Below, piece by piece: positions 1 to 9,561 of a DNA stretch of 64,000 bases. The translations under genes and the position numbers were made by a program. This DNA is from Flavobacteriales bacterium. GTDB taxonomy: Bacteria; Bacteroidota; Bacteroidia; Flavobacteriales; JABDKJ01. The DNA is taken from contig JABDKJ010000013.1 in the NCBI GenBank assembly GCA_013002285.1, forward strand, positions 1-64,000. The letters are read 5' to 3'. The notes under the pieces were generated by a model. The model saw only the letters and a program-made list of their open reading frames with translations. It was not told the DNA's origin and did no database searches. The first letter of the stretch is position 1, and each line of letters begins with the position of its first letter.

Positions 1-184
1 GGTAAAACTTTTTGAACTTAAATGGAAATGAGAACCCGCTGACTATCCCATCAATGAGCCAGGCACCTAAAAGAAAAAAAGTACCAAAGCTCATAAAAAA
101 ATTTCCCATTGATAGGCCAAGGGCGATCAATGACAATCCAATAAAATAGAGGTAGGGTAAGTATTGTGGAATGTAGGTTCTCAA
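1..184 (-). CDS. O-antigen ligase/polymerase-like membrane protein, N-terminal fragment
   Basis: Open minus-strand frame that runs off the left edge; only about 61 codons are visible. The start is a TTG at 182-184: an in-frame TAA lies 9 bases upstream, and a GAGGAG ribosome-binding sequence precedes it. The visible part has two hydrophobic stretches (YLYFIGLSLIALGLSMG and FFMSFGTFFLLGAWLIDGI) followed by a basic FKFKKFY segment, the pattern of the N-terminus of Wzy/WaaL-type polytopic proteins. It begins 29 bases after the ctpA stop on the same strand, so it may be the last gene of the DUF4271-hemD-rnpA-ctpA run. The family call is inference from the topology of a short fragment; another polytopic membrane protein is possible. 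Confidence 0.5.
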   Translation of the reverse strand, partial: MRTYIPQYLPYLYFIGLSLIALGLSMGNFFMSFGTFFLLGAWLIDGIVSGFSFPFKFKKFY

Positions 185-213
185 GAAGTTTTATTCTCCT
201 CGAATATCAACAT

Positions 214-1854
214 TTATTTTTTACCTGAAAGGATAGAATTGATTTCTCCACCATTCAATATCTCAAGAGCTTTAACCATAAACGGGTCCCCATCCAAAGA
301 ATGCTCTGCTCTTCCGCTTTGATAATAATACCTGGAAACGATCTCATTCTCCAATAGACGCTTGATCATGTCCTTGAAGATGTATATATCATCTTTCTGG
401 TTAATGTCCAATTTCTTTTCAATAGCCAATAACTCCGTCTCGAGATCTTCAAAATATTTTTCCTTTTTTGCCACCTTCATCAGGTCCTTAAGGTTTTCTT
501 CTGATGCTGTTGTATAATGAAGGTCGAACAGTCGAGCAAAAGCTACAAATTCATCATACTGTTCATCACTTAGAGCGAATTCAGAAGCTGGAGCGATCTC
601 AGGATTCTTTGTTTGGAATTCATTTGCATACTTGAAGATAACGTGGTTGTCATAAAGAGCTTCAAGGATCTTTCCATACTCATCCAATTCTACTTTCACA
701 TCTGGATAGATACCTCTACCGTCATATACGTCTCTTCCATTTTTTGTTTTATATACGGCCACTAATGAATCCGGCACTTCCGAAACTTCACCATCTTCCT
801 TATTGAAATAATCGAGCTTTTGTATGCATCTTCCACTGGGAGTATAATATTTTGCCACGGTAAGTTTTAACTTGGTTCCATATGGGATGTCCTTCGTTTG
901 CTGTACCAGACCTTTTCCAAAAGAATTCATGCCTACCACAACTGCACGGTCCAGGTCTTGCAATGTTCCTGAAACGATCTCGCTTGCAGAAGCTGAGCCA
1001 GCATCAACCAGAACCACTACAGGTATATCATTACTCAATGGTTCATTCAGGCCTTTGTGGGTTTTTTCCCACTCTTCTAGCTTGCCTTTAGTACTAACTA
1101 TATCTGTGCCCTTAGGCACAAAAAAGTTAACAATGTTCACTGCTTCTCTAAGCAGCCCGCCACCATTTCCGCGTAGATCAAAGATCAGCTGTTCCATCCC
1201 TTCTTTTTCAAGGCTTCGATAAGCCTTTTTTACTTCTGAACTCGCTGTTTGCGTGAAGCTTGAAAGTTTTAGATATCCAGTCTTTTCATCAACCATTCCC
1301 GAAAAAGGAACATCTGGTATTTTTATTTCTTCACGTTTAATGTTCACTTCAATTTTTTCAGAACTATTTCTTTCTACAACAACTTCCAGTTCTGTTCCGG
1401 CTTGTCCTTTAAGGAATTTACTCACCTCGTCTTGGTTCTTATCTGCGATGTCTGTGCCATCAATTGAAATGATCCTGTCACCTGCAACAAGTCCTGCTTT
1501 CTTCGCTGGTGAGTCTTCATAGGGCTCTGAAATATATACGCTGCCATCGATCTCTCTAATAAGAGCTCCAATGCCTCCGTATTGGCCTGTTGTTGTAAAT
1601 CGATAATCTTCGATCTTCGATTCAGGATAATACTTCGTATAAGGATCCAACGACTTCAACATAGCGTCTATTCCCGTTTTCATCAATTTACCAGGTTGTG
1701 TGTCATCAACATAATAAACATTCAATGTTTTGTATATGTCAGAATAGATCTCGAGGTTCTTTGAAACTTCAAAAAAGTCTCCCTTGTAGCTTGCAGCCGC
1801 GATCATAGAAAAGGTCAAGAACCCTATTCCAACTTTTTTCAATGTCTTTTTCAT
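214..1854 (-). CDS. ctpA: S41 family C-terminal processing peptidase (CtpA/Prc type)
   Basis: Periplasmic serine protease, 546 residues. An N-terminal membrane anchor or signal (about residues 8-22) is followed by a PDZ domain (about 90-170, with QYGGIGALI and AGLVAGDRIISIDG) and the S41 catalytic core. The Ser-Lys dyad is visible: S289 in GSASASEI and K314 in SFGKGLVQ, with the same 25-residue spacing as S430/K455 of E. coli Prc. A C-terminal helical extension of roughly 150 residues follows, as in other Bacteroidota S41 enzymes. Its ATG overlaps the rnpA stop by 4 bases (ATGA), so the two are translationally coupled. Such proteases trim or degrade periplasmic proteins through their C-termini; the substrate here is unknown. 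Confidence 0.93.
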   Translation of the reverse strand: MKKTLKKVGIGFLTFSMIAAASYKGDFFEVSKNLEIYSDIYKTLNVYYVDDTQPGKLMKTGIDAMLKSLDPYTKYYPESKIEDYRFTTTGQYGGIGALIREIDGSVYISEPYEDSPAKKAGLVAGDRIISIDGTDIADKNQDEVSKFLKGQAGTELEVVVERNSSEKIEVNIKREEIKIPDVPFSGMVDEKTGYLKLSSFTQTASSEVKKAYRSLEKEGMEQLIFDLRGNGGGLLREAVNIVNFFVPKGTDIVSTKGKLEEWEKTHKGLNEPLSNDIPVVVLVDAGSASASEIVSGTLQDLDRAVVVGMNSFGKGLVQQTKDIPYGTKLKLTVAKYYTPSGRCIQKLDYFNKEDGEVSEVPDSLVAVYKTKNGRDVYDGRGIYPDVKVELDEYGKILEALYDNHVIFKYANEFQTKNPEIAPASEFALSDEQYDEFVAFARLFDLHYTTASEENLKDLMKVAKKEKYFEDLETELLAIEKKLDINQKDDIYIFKDMIKRLLENEIVSRYYYQSGRAEHSLDGDPFMVKALEILNGGEINSILSGKK

Positions 1855-2240
1855 GTTTGAACTGATTTTATCTCTTTGATTAAACGACTTAAAATTAGCT
1901 TTATTTTCTCCTGTACTTCTTCGAGTTTTGGGAGTTTTTCACTTAGTCCGACCAACATTAGTGCCAATTGTACATTTTCACCTTCTATCTCCTCAAGAAG
2001 CTTCGGTTTTTCAAATCTGAATGCTTCTCGCATAAGACGCTTCATGCGATTTCTATCTACAGCTCTTGGGAGTTTTTTCTTGCTTGCGCTAAAGGAGATC
2101 TTTATGGAATTCTTATCTCCTTTCTTAACATTATAATACAATATGAAAGATCCCTTTTTGATGGTTTGTCTGCCTTCAAAAAGCTCACCGATCGTTTTTT
2201 TGCTTTTTAAACGATCTTTCTTTTTTAGTGAGTAACTCAT
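1851..2240 (-). CDS. rnpA: Ribonuclease P protein component
   Basis: Protein subunit of RNase P, which with the catalytic RNA matures the 5' ends of tRNAs. The family signature is clear: basic helix KLPRAVDRNRMKRLMREAFR with the RNR box, plus an N-terminal LKSKKTIGELFEGR segment. An upstream GTG at 2270 would add ten residues, but the ATG at 2240 is preferred because it has an AAGGA ribosome-binding sequence just upstream and gives the usual N-terminus ahead of LKKKDRLKSKK. Length 129 residues is normal for the phylum. The usual neighbour rpmH is absent; the gene lies between hemD and ctpA and overlaps ctpA by 4 bases. Confidence 0.93.
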   Translation of the reverse strand: MSYSLKKKDRLKSKKTIGELFEGRQTIKKGSFILYYNVKKGDKNSIKISFSASKKKLPRAVDRNRMKRLMREAFRFEKPKLLEEIEGENVQLALMLVGLSEKLPKLEEVQEKIKLILSRLIKEIKSVQT

Positions 2241-2292
2241 GGATCCTTGGTCAAAGATGTGATCACCCACTCTCGAACAAAGAGGATATTGA

Positions 2293-3042
2293 TTATTTAT
2301 TTGAGGCCTTCACGTACTGCTCTATCGCCATAGACATAGAGGGGTAGTTTGGAAGTGGGGCATGTACATCTATCTTTAATCCTGCATCCTCCACAGCTTT
2401 TGCTGTTGAAGTTCCAAATGCTGCGATCCTTGTAAGGTTCTGCTTAAATTTTGGAAAGTTCTCTTTTAACGAGCGTATTCCTGATGGGCTAAAAAATACA
2501 AGCATATCGTAATTGACATCAGATAGATCGGAAAGGTCGCTGGCAACAGTCCTATAAAATATACTTTGCGTGTACTTAATATCTGCTTCATCTAGCATTT
2601 GTGGAATAGAAGGTTTTGATATATCGCTACATGGTAAGAGGAATGTCTCTTGCTTGTGCTTTTTGATCAAGTCCATTAAGTCTGCGAACGTTTGCTTTCC
2701 GTGAAATATCTTTCTCTTTCTGTAAACAATATATTTCTGTAGGTAATACGCTATTGCTTCTGAAATGCAAAAATATTTCATGCTATCAGGGACAGATACT
2801 CTCGTCTCTTCGCATAATCGAAAATAATGGTCTACAGCATGCCGACTTGTAAAGATAACTGCAGTATGATCAAGGATCTGGATCCGTTGCTTACGGAACT
2901 CTCTTGCCTCTATTCCTTCTACATGAATAAAAGGTCTGAAATCTATCTTTAATTTGTACTTTTTGGCCAATTCAAAATAAGGAGACCTGTCCGAAGTAGG
3001 TTTAGGTTGTGAAATGAGTATGGATTTAACCTTAGATCCCAT
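2293..3042 (-). CDS. hemD: Uroporphyrinogen-III synthase
   Basis: Cyclises hydroxymethylbilane to uroporphyrinogen III in haem biosynthesis. The 249-residue protein has the two-lobed HemD layout. N-terminal KSILISQPKP opens lobe 1; the hallmark VIFTSRHAVDHYF lies near residues 62-74; FFSPSGIRSL (about 184-193) and AAFGTSTAKAVEDAGLK (about 209-225) belong to the second lobe. HemD is poorly conserved, but this combination of motifs and the adjacency to a DUF4271 gene are typical for Bacteroidota. It starts with ATG, 24 bases after the DUF4271 stop on the same strand, so the two probably share a transcript. Confidence 0.88.
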   Translation of the reverse strand: MGSKVKSILISQPKPTSDRSPYFELAKKYKLKIDFRPFIHVEGIEAREFRKQRIQILDHTAVIFTSRHAVDHYFRLCEETRVSVPDSMKYFCISEAIAYYLQKYIVYRKRKIFHGKQTFADLMDLIKKHKQETFLLPCSDISKPSIPQMLDEADIKYTQSIFYRTVASDLSDLSDVNYDMLVFFSPSGIRSLKENFPKFKQNLTRIAAFGTSTAKAVEDAGLKIDVHAPLPNYPSMSMAIEQYVKASNK

Positions 3043-3066
3043 AAAAGTAGTTTAAAGCGGTATTCA

Positions 3067-3738
3067 TTAAATAATCAGCGTTCTAAGCTCTTTCACGATC
3101 AATGCCAGTGGCAAAAATTCGAGCGCACAAAGGTACAAAAATAAATATAGATCCTTTGCATTATTGTCCTTTCCAATTCTAAGGCCTCTAATTGTTCTGA
3201 AGGTCAATAACAATGCTATGATCACAATGGCAACAACTAGAAATAACACAGAATATCGCAATGGGAACAAAGCAAGAGCCATATTAACAGGAATAAGAAC
3301 AAGGCCCAGAGCTTTGTTAAATATGTAGACGTTGTAAAGGTATTCCCCGATTCCGTAGCTCTTGTCGAATAAGGAACCCATTACCAACCCTGAAATAAAT
3401 TTAACTAGATAAATAGCCAATATCCCCAACATTAACATCCACATCAAATGAATTCCGAAGCTGTCATATAGTAGCTCTGAAAACCTCTTCAATAAAAAGA
3501 ACATGAACAAAGACAGCATCAACCAGAAATTTACATCCAAGAGCACAGAAGCGCTATTGGCAAAAACTTGCTCTTCTCTCATAAGCTGCCTTACCATCCT
3601 TGGGTTTTGGAATGCGTCAAACAGTTTATTGAGTTTTTTTGAATGGCGAAACTTTACAAATGCAACTATAGCGAGGACCAAAGCAAATAAGCCTATCATC
3701 CAGTCTTCTCCAAGTGTATACTCTGCCCTTAATTGCAC
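3067..3738 (-). CDS. DUF4271 family integral membrane protein
   Basis: 223-residue polytopic protein with about six hydrophobic segments (around residues 14-28, 70-85, 97-118, 138-152, 160-180 and near the C-terminus). A soluble stretch containing FRHSKKLNKLFDAF and RMVRQLMREEQVFANSASVLL follows the first segment and is what I recognise as DUF4271. The family is essentially confined to Bacteroidota and commonly sits beside hemD, as here; its molecular function is not known. The start is GTG. A TACTTTTG element 27 bases upstream could serve as the promoter for this DUF4271-hemD-rnpA-ctpA run. Confidence 0.82.
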   Translation of the reverse strand: MQLRAEYTLGEDWMIGLFALVLAIVAFVKFRHSKKLNKLFDAFQNPRMVRQLMREEQVFANSASVLLDVNFWLMLSLFMFFLLKRFSELLYDSFGIHLMWMLMLGILAIYLVKFISGLVMGSLFDKSYGIGEYLYNVYIFNKALGLVLIPVNMALALFPLRYSVLFLVVAIVIIALLLTFRTIRGLRIGKDNNAKDLYLFLYLCALEFLPLALIVKELRTLII

Positions 3739-3764
3739 GTTTTCTTGCTTATCATTTTGATCAA

Positions 3765-3772
3765 CAAAAGTA
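3765..3772 (-). promoter_or_regulatory. Candidate -7 promoter element (TACTTTTG)
   Basis: On the minus strand TACTTTTG matches the Bacteroidota housekeeping -7 consensus TAnnTTTG. It lies 27 bases before the GTG of the DUF4271 gene, a plausible distance. I do not find a TTG at the expected -33 distance, so only half of the consensus is met. Confidence 0.38.
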
Positions 3773-3819
3773 CATAATAAATCTTCCGCCTAATTCCCTA
3801 GGTCGTGATGCTAAAAACT

Positions 3820-3827
3820 TAAATTTG
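3820..3827 (+). promoter_or_regulatory. Candidate -7 promoter element (TAAATTTG)
   Basis: TAAATTTG matches TAnnTTTG and lies 23 bases before the gcdH ATG, so transcription would start about 15 bases ahead of the gene. There is no clear TTG at the -33 distance. The element runs into the 9-mer TTTGGCACT (3824-3832), which also occurs just upstream of acpP (41369-41377). Confidence 0.4.
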
Positions 3828-3849
3828 GCACTTAATAAGAACGCTTTAA

Positions 3850-5028
3850 ATGAGAACAGATCAATATCAGGGACACGATTACTATCTAATGGATGAATTG
3901 CTTAGTGATGAGCAGAAACTAGTAAGGGACGCAACGCGTTCATGGGTTAAAAAAGATGTTTCACCGATCATTGAGGATGCTTTTGAAAAAGGGGAATTTC
4001 CTCGTCACTTGCTGAAAGGTCTGGCGGAGATCGGAGGTTTCGGACCTTACATCCCTCAAGAATATGGAGGAGCCGGCTTGGATCAGATCTCCTATGGGCT
4101 GATCATGCAAGAATTGGAACGATGTGACAGTGGTTTACGCTCAACTTCATCTGTGCAGAGCTCTTTAGTAATGTATCCCATATGGAAGTATGGCACTGAA
4201 GAACAACGAAAAAAATATTTACCAAAACTAGCATCTGGTGAATTCATTGGTTGTTTTGGATTAACTGAACCAGACCACGGCTCCAACCCAAGCAGCATGA
4301 TCAGTAATTTCAAAGAGGATGGGGATCACGTTATCTTAAATGGCGCTAAGATGTGGATCTCAAATGCTCCATTTGCCGACATTGCCGTAGTATGGGCAAA
4401 AAATGAAAAAGGAAGGATCCACGGTTTAGTGGTTGAAAAAAGCATGGAGGGTTTTACCACTCCTACTATGCATGGGAAGTGGAGTCTGAGAGCTTCGGAT
4501 ACCGGTGAACTTGTATTTGACAATGTAAGAGTGCCAAAAGAGAATATATTACCTGGCCGCACTGGATTAGGGGCTCCTTTATCTTGTTTAGATTCAGCTC
4601 GCTATGGCATCTCTTGGGGAGCGATCGGAGCTGCACTTGATTGTTACGATTCTGCGCTACGATATTCAAAAGAAAGAAAACAATTTGGCAAACCAATAGG
4701 TGGTTTTCAATTGCAACAAAAGAAATTAGCTGAGATGATCACGGAAATAACAAAAGCGCAAATGTTAACGTTGAGACTAGGCCAATTGCGTAATGAAGGA
4801 CGAGCAACAAGCGCACAGATCTCTATGGCAAAAAGGAACAATGTGGATATGGCTTTGCAAATTGCCCGAGAGGCCAGACAGATACATGGTGCTATGGGTA
4901 TAACCAATGAATACCCTATTATGAGGCACATGATGAACCTAGAAAGCGTGATCACATATGAAGGAACACATGATGTGCACTTACTGATCACCGGGCTAGA
5001 TATTACAGGAGAAAATGCCTTTGTATAG
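3850..5028 (+). CDS. gcdH: Glutaryl-CoA dehydrogenase (acyl-CoA dehydrogenase family)
   Basis: FAD enzyme that oxidises and decarboxylates glutaryl-CoA to crotonyl-CoA in lysine/tryptophan catabolism. The match to the GCDH subgroup is unusually clear: DSGLRSTSSVQSSLVMYPI, GCFGLTEPDHGSNPSSM, GKWSLRASDTGELVFD, the NNVDMALQIAREARQIHGAMGI-type helix and MNLESVITYEGTHDVH. The catalytic base is E371 in YEGTHD. At 392 residues it is full length without the mitochondrial leader. The gene starts with ATG in a short region between divergent operons. It is followed after 18 bases by a carboxylase beta subunit, so both may be co-transcribed. The aminoadipate-semialdehyde-type dehydrogenase at 23256 fits the same pathway. 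Confidence 0.93.
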   Translation: MRTDQYQGHDYYLMDELLSDEQKLVRDATRSWVKKDVSPIIEDAFEKGEFPRHLLKGLAEIGGFGPYIPQEYGGAGLDQISYGLIMQELERCDSGLRSTSSVQSSLVMYPIWKYGTEEQRKKYLPKLASGEFIGCFGLTEPDHGSNPSSMISNFKEDGDHVILNGAKMWISNAPFADIAVVWAKNEKGRIHGLVVEKSMEGFTTPTMHGKWSLRASDTGELVFDNVRVPKENILPGRTGLGAPLSCLDSARYGISWGAIGAALDCYDSALRYSKERKQFGKPIGGFQLQQKKLAEMITEITKAQMLTLRLGQLRNEGRATSAQISMAKRNNVDMALQIAREARQIHGAMGITNEYPIMRHMMNLESVITYEGTHDVHLLITGLDITGENAFV

Positions 5029-5046
5029 AATTAACTGAGCTGGAAA

Positions 5047-6582
5047 ATGGACAAACATCAAATTCTATTCGATAAAATTTCTGAGGCAGAAAAAGGTGGT
5101 GGAGAAGCACGCATTCAAAAGCAACACCAAAAAGGCAAGCTTACTGCGAGGGAAAGGATTGAGGTACTTCTGGATGAAGGGAGCTTTCAGGAAATGGGGC
5201 AGTTAGTGGCTCACCGCAGCACCAACTTTGGTTTGGACAAACAGAAGTTTTTAGGTGATGGTGTTGTTACAGGGCATGGCAAGATAAATGGGAGAAGAGT
5301 TTTCATCTTTTCTCAAGATTTTACGGTTTTAGGAGGTTCGTTAGCAGAAGCTCATGCTGAAAAGATCTGTAAAGTCATGGACCTGGCAATGAAAACAGGA
5401 GCCCCAATTATCGGGCTGAATGACTCTGGAGGAGCAAGAATTCAAGAGGGTGTGGTATCTCTTGGTGGCTATGCAGATATCTTTTATAGAAACGTCAGGG
5501 CCAGTGGCGTTATTCCTCAGATCTCTGCGGTTATGGGGCCTTGTGCTGGAGGAGCTGTTTATTCGCCAGCACTCACCGATTTCATTTTCATGGTCGAGAA
5601 CAGTTCTTATATGTTCGTAACAGGGCCAAATGTTGTGAAGACTGTCACCCATGAAGATATTTCTTCTGAGGAGTTAGGTGGTGCTTCAGCCCATAGTACT
5701 AAGTCCGGAGTTGCTCATTTTTCATACGCCAATGAACTCCTTTGCTTGGAGGCGATCAAAAAATTAATGAACTACATTCCTTCAAATTGCGAGGAAGAGG
5801 CTGAGCACCTGGAAGTGAATGTTGGTGAGTCTATCACAGAACTGAATACGATCATACCTGACAACCCTAATCAACCCTATGACATAAAGGAGGTAATCGA
5901 AATGGTAATCGACAAGGGATCCTTCTTAGAAGTTCAAAAAAGTTACGCGGAAAACATTGTTGTCGGATTTAGCCATATTGGAGGAAGAAGTGTAGGTGTT
6001 GTTGCCAACCAACCTGCATATCTCGCTGGAGTATTGGACATAAAAGCAAGTCAAAAAGCTGCCAGATTTGTTCGTTTTTGCGATGCTTTCAATATTCCTT
6101 TATTGGTGTTTGAGGATGTTCCTGGATTTTTACCCGGTACGGATCAGGAATGGAACGGTATCATTTCAAACGGGGCAAAACTGCTTTATGCCTTTAGCGA
6201 GGCAACGGTTCCAAGAATGACAGTCATTACACGAAAAGCCTATGGGGGGGCCTATGACGTAATGAACTCCAAACACATCGGGGCAGATCTGAATTTTGCC
6301 TGGCCAAGCGCTGAGATCGCTGTTATGGGCGCCAAAGGTGCTGCTGAGATAATATTCAAAAAGGAGATTTCAGCAGCAGATAACCCTGAAAAAAAGTGGA
6401 AGGAAAAAGAGGCTGAGTATGCCAAACTATTTGCAAACCCATACAATGCAGCTGAACGTGGCTATATAGATGAAGTGATCATTCCTGAGAATACACGTGC
6501 AAAGATCATTGAAGGATTTAATATGCTAGAGAACAAAGTGGCAAGCCTTCCAAGAAAAAAACACGGTAACATCCCGCTCTAA
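5047..6582 (+). CDS. pccB: Propionyl-CoA carboxylase beta subunit (carboxyltransferase)
   Basis: Carboxyltransferase that moves CO2 from biotin to an acyl-CoA. The 511-residue protein carries both crotonase-like halves: [18 protein letters not shown] and [19 protein letters not shown] in the first, [19 protein letters not shown] and [17 protein letters not shown] in the second, ending KKHGNIPL like animal PCCB. The aspartate in [12 protein letters not shown] matches the position (D422 in Streptomyces PccB) associated with propionyl-CoA over acetyl-CoA, so propionyl-CoA is the favoured substrate. A biotin carrier protein (36562) and methylmalonyl-CoA epimerase (33815) lie elsewhere in the window; no biotin carboxylase is visible. 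A methylmalonyl-CoA decarboxylase subunit is a less likely alternative. Confidence 0.9.
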   Translation: MDKHQILFDKISEAEKGGGEARIQKQHQKGKLTARERIEVLLDEGSFQEMGQLVAHRSTNFGLDKQKFLGDGVVTGHGKINGRRVFIFSQDFTVLGGSLAEAHAEKICKVMDLAMKTGAPIIGLNDSGGARIQEGVVSLGGYADIFYRNVRASGVIPQISAVMGPCAGGAVYSPALTDFIFMVENSSYMFVTGPNVVKTVTHEDISSEELGGASAHSTKSGVAHFSYANELLCLEAIKKLMNYIPSNCEEEAEHLEVNVGESITELNTIIPDNPNQPYDIKEVIEMVIDKGSFLEVQKSYAENIVVGFSHIGGRSVGVVANQPAYLAGVLDIKASQKAARFVRFCDAFNIPLLVFEDVPGFLPGTDQEWNGIISNGAKLLYAFSEATVPRMTVITRKAYGGAYDVMNSKHIGADLNFAWPSAEIAVMGAKGAAEIIFKKEISAADNPEKKWKEKEAEYAKLFANPYNAAERGYIDEVIIPENTRAKIIEGFNMLENKVASLPRKKHGNIPL

Positions 6583-6592
6583 AAAAGGTTTA

Positions 6593-8410
6593 TTGAACAG
6601 ATTTTTTCAAATATTGGGTCGTGCATGGCACTATAAGCGTCATGCTTTTCTCAATGTGATATGCAATATCATTTACCAGGTATTCAATGTCGTTAGCCTT
6701 TTGCTTTTCATCCCTTTTTTGCGCCTGCTTTTCCAAAACAAAACCATTGAGGTATCGAAGCCAGAGTTTGGTTTATCCAAAGATTATTTTCAAGACCTTT
6801 ACAACTATAAAATGGCAGAATATGTCAATACAAATGACAAGCTTCAGCTTTTGATCTTCATTTGTATTACCGTTGCGATCGCCTTTCTAATAAAAAACCT
6901 CTTCCGTTATCTCGCTCTATATTTTTTAGCTCCTATCAGAAATGGCATCTCTCGTGACCTCAGAAAAGATATGTATCATAGAATATTGAGTCTACCTATT
7001 TCATATTTTAATGAAGAGAAAAAGGGCGACCTGCTAGCAAGGACCTCAAACGATGTAAAAGAAGTTGAACACTCTATAATGGGTTCTTTAGAAATGCTTT
7101 TCAGGGACCCATTCGCAATTATCATTTCTCTGGTCGTCTTATTAATGATCTCTCCTTCGCTTACTTTATTTTCTTTGCTTCTCCTACCAGTAGGAGCTTT
7201 GATAATCAGCCTTCTAAAGAAAACATTAAGAAATACTTCTAGGAAAGGGCAAGATAAATTGGGTGAGTTGTTAAGCCGATTGGAAGAAACTCTTGGCGGA
7301 ATGCGGATCATTAAAGCCTTCAATGCCGAAAAGGAAATGGAGAAGCAGTATGCAAATATTAATGAAGATTACTTCAAGATCAGCAATAAGATCTATCGCA
7401 GCTCAGACCTTGCATCTCCTATGAGTGAATTTCTAGGGTCTTTGGTCATGATCATTCTTGTGTGGTATGGTGGTAGTCTAGTTTTGGGAAGCAATAGTGA
7501 ACTGGACGGTGAAGAATTCATGGGGTTCATAATAGTGTTCAGTCAAATACTCAGACCTGTTCAAGCCATAGCGAACGCATGGTCTCACATAATGAAAGGA
7601 GCAGCATCGCTTGACAGGATTGAAGAGTTGATCGCTGAGAAACCAACGATTCTAGATGTAAAAGATGCTACGGAAATATCTGACCTCAAGAATTCTATCT
7701 CTTTTAATGAGGTTACATTCTCATATGACAAAGAGACCGTGTTGAAGGGTATAAATTTTGAATTACAAAAAGGTAAGGCCATAGCATTGGTCGGAGGGTC
7801 TGGAGGTGGAAAATCCACCATTGCCGATCTTGTTCCTCGTTTCTATGATGTAGGGACAGGTTCCATAACAATAGATGGAAAAGACATTCGGTCTATAAAA
7901 GTGTCTTCTCTTCGGTCTGTTTTTGGTATCGTTACACAGGAGTCTATTTTATTCAATGATACTGTATTCAACAACATAGCGTTTGGAGTAAAAGCCAGCC
8001 AAAAAGAAGTTGAGGCCGCAGCAAAAACTGCCAATGCCCATGATTTCATTGTTAAACTTCCGAATGGATACCACACTGAAATTGGTGAACGAGGGAGTAA
8101 GCTATCTGGAGGACAGAGACAACGATTGAGCATTGCCAGGGCGATCCTCAAGAACCCACCGATCTTGATACTTGACGAAGCCACATCTGCATTGGACACA
8201 GAGTCGGAAAAACTAGTGCAAGAAGCCTTAAATAATCTTATGGAGAATAGGACTTCTCTGATCATCGCGCATAGGTTAAGCACCATTCAACATGCAGATG
8301 AAATACTCGTGCTAAAGGAGGGAGAGATCGTTGAACGGGGCGATCATAACACTCTTTTCAATGCCAACGGGATATATCGTAAATTGTGCGATATGCAAAA
8401 TTTCAACTGA
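6593..8410 (+). CDS. ABC transporter, fused permease/ATPase (MsbA-like exporter)
   Basis: 605-residue half-transporter: an N-terminal membrane domain with about six segments (residues 15-330), then one nucleotide-binding domain. Visible ATPase motifs are Walker A GGSGGGKST near residue 400, signature LSGGQRQRLSIARAI near 504, Walker B ILILDEATSALD near 524 and the switch histidine in IIAHRLSTIQHADEI. The architecture is that of MsbA/LmrA-type homodimeric exporters of lipids or drugs; MsbA-like lipid A-core flipping is the default guess, but the substrate cannot be read from sequence. The start is TTG at 6593, 10 bases after the pccB stop, with AAAAAAGG just upstream. Confidence 0.88.
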   Translation: MNRFFQILGRAWHYKRHAFLNVICNIIYQVFNVVSLLLFIPFLRLLFQNKTIEVSKPEFGLSKDYFQDLYNYKMAEYVNTNDKLQLLIFICITVAIAFLIKNLFRYLALYFLAPIRNGISRDLRKDMYHRILSLPISYFNEEKKGDLLARTSNDVKEVEHSIMGSLEMLFRDPFAIIISLVVLLMISPSLTLFSLLLLPVGALIISLLKKTLRNTSRKGQDKLGELLSRLEETLGGMRIIKAFNAEKEMEKQYANINEDYFKISNKIYRSSDLASPMSEFLGSLVMIILVWYGGSLVLGSNSELDGEEFMGFIIVFSQILRPVQAIANAWSHIMKGAASLDRIEELIAEKPTILDVKDATEISDLKNSISFNEVTFSYDKETVLKGINFELQKGKAIALVGGSGGGKSTIADLVPRFYDVGTGSITIDGKDIRSIKVSSLRSVFGIVTQESILFNDTVFNNIAFGVKASQKEVEAAAKTANAHDFIVKLPNGYHTEIGERGSKLSGGQRQRLSIARAILKNPPILILDEATSALDTESEKLVQEALNNLMENRTSLIIAHRLSTIQHADEILVLKEGEIVERGDHNTLFNANGIYRKLCDMQNFN

Positions 8411-8415
8411 TCGCT

Positions 8416-9561
8416 TTGAAAACTATAAAAAGTAAACTACCCAATGTAGGCACTACCATTTTTACGGTTATGTCTCAAATGGCCAATGACAATGATGCCA
8501 TTAATCTATCTCAAGGCTTCCCGGACTTCGATTGTGATAAGCACCTCAAAAGTTTAGTTAACTACTACATAAAGAACGGATACAATCAATATGCTCCAAT
8601 GGCTGGCATACCCGAATTAAGATCTGTTCTAAGTAAAAAGATCAAAAAGCTTTATGGTCGCAATTATGACCCAGAAACCGAGATCACGATTACGGCTGGC
8701 GCCACGCAGGCTATCTATACAGCAATAAGTGCGATCGTATCAATTGGAGATGAGGTTATAATTTTCACTCCTGCATACGACTGTTATGAGTCCGCGATCA
8801 AATTGAATGGAGGTCTTACAAAGCATGTGCGATTGTCATATCCAGACTATACGATCAATTTTGAAAAATTAAAAAAGGCAATTACAAAAAAGACCAAAGC
8901 CATTATTATCAACTCTCCTCACAATCCTAGTGGAAGTATTCTAAATAGAAAACAGATGTTGGAATTGCAAAGGACTTTGAAGGGTACAGACATTATTCTG
9001 ATCAGCGATGAGGTTTACGAGCACATCATTTTTGACGGTGAGGAACATCAAAGTGTCGCTCGTTATCCCGACCTTTTTAAGAGGTCTATCATCGTTTCAT
9101 CCTTTGGGAAAACATATCACAATACTGGTTGGAAAATGGGGTATTGTTATGCGCCACAGGGCTTAATGAAAGAGTTCAGAAAAGTCCATCAATTCAATGT
9201 GTTCTGCGTTAACAGGCCTCTACAGCATGCATTTTCGGATTATATTAACGATGACAAAAGCCATTTATCCCTTTCCAAATTCTACCAAAAAAAGAGAAAT
9301 TACTTTTTGAAAAAGATAGCTTCTTCTCGTTTTAAGCCTCTCCCCTGTTCAGGTACTTATTTCCAATTATTAGATTATTCCTCAATTTCAAAAGATAAAG
9401 ATGTTGACTTTGCTAAGCAATTGGTAGAAGAAGCTGGCGTAGCCGCAATTCCTGTGTCTGTTTTCTACAAACGGCCACCAAGTTCAAAGGTGCTAAGATT
9501 CTGTTTTGCTAAGAATAAAAAGACCTTAGACCAAGGTGCAGAGATATTGTGTAGCTTATGA
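8416..9561 (+). CDS. Methionine/glutamine aminotransferase (YbdL/KAT-type, PLP fold type I)
   Basis: PLP aminotransferase of the kynurenine aminotransferase/glutamine transaminase K group, closest in motifs to E. coli YbdL (methionine transaminase). Visible are INLSQGFPDFD at the N-terminus, AGATQAIYTAISAIV, NSPHNPSGSILN, ISDEVYEHIIFDG and the Schiff-base lysine (about residue 232) in SSFGKTYHNTGWKMGY. An in-frame ATG at 8386 lies inside the ABC transporter gene; I prefer TTG 8416 because homologues begin shortly before SKLPNVGTTIF. The stop overlaps the downstream omega-amidase start by 4 bases. That pairing suggests transamination of methionine or glutamine coupled to hydrolysis of the resulting alpha-keto amide. 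Confidence 0.85.
   Translation: MKTIKSKLPNVGTTIFTVMSQMANDNDAINLSQGFPDFDCDKHLKSLVNYYIKNGYNQYAPMAGIPELRSVLSKKIKKLYGRNYDPETEITITAGATQAIYTAISAIVSIGDEVIIFTPAYDCYESAIKLNGGLTKHVRLSYPDYTINFEKLKKAITKKTKAIIINSPHNPSGSILNRKQMLELQRTLKGTDIILISDEVYEHIIFDGEEHQSVARYPDLFKRSIIVSSFGKTYHNTGWKMGYCYAPQGLMKEFRKVHQFNVFCVNRPLQHAFSDYINDDKSHLSLSKFYQKKRNYFLKKIASSRFKPLPCSGTYFQLLDYSSISKDKDVDFAKQLVEEAGVAAIPVSVFYKRPPSSKVLRFCFAKNKKTLDQGAEILCSL

Noticed and set aside
872..1764. Several plus-strand frames opposite ctpA (872, 882, 1253, 1582)
   Set aside because: They are antisense shadows of ctpA: no homology, no start signals, and they break across the conserved PDZ and S41 domains.
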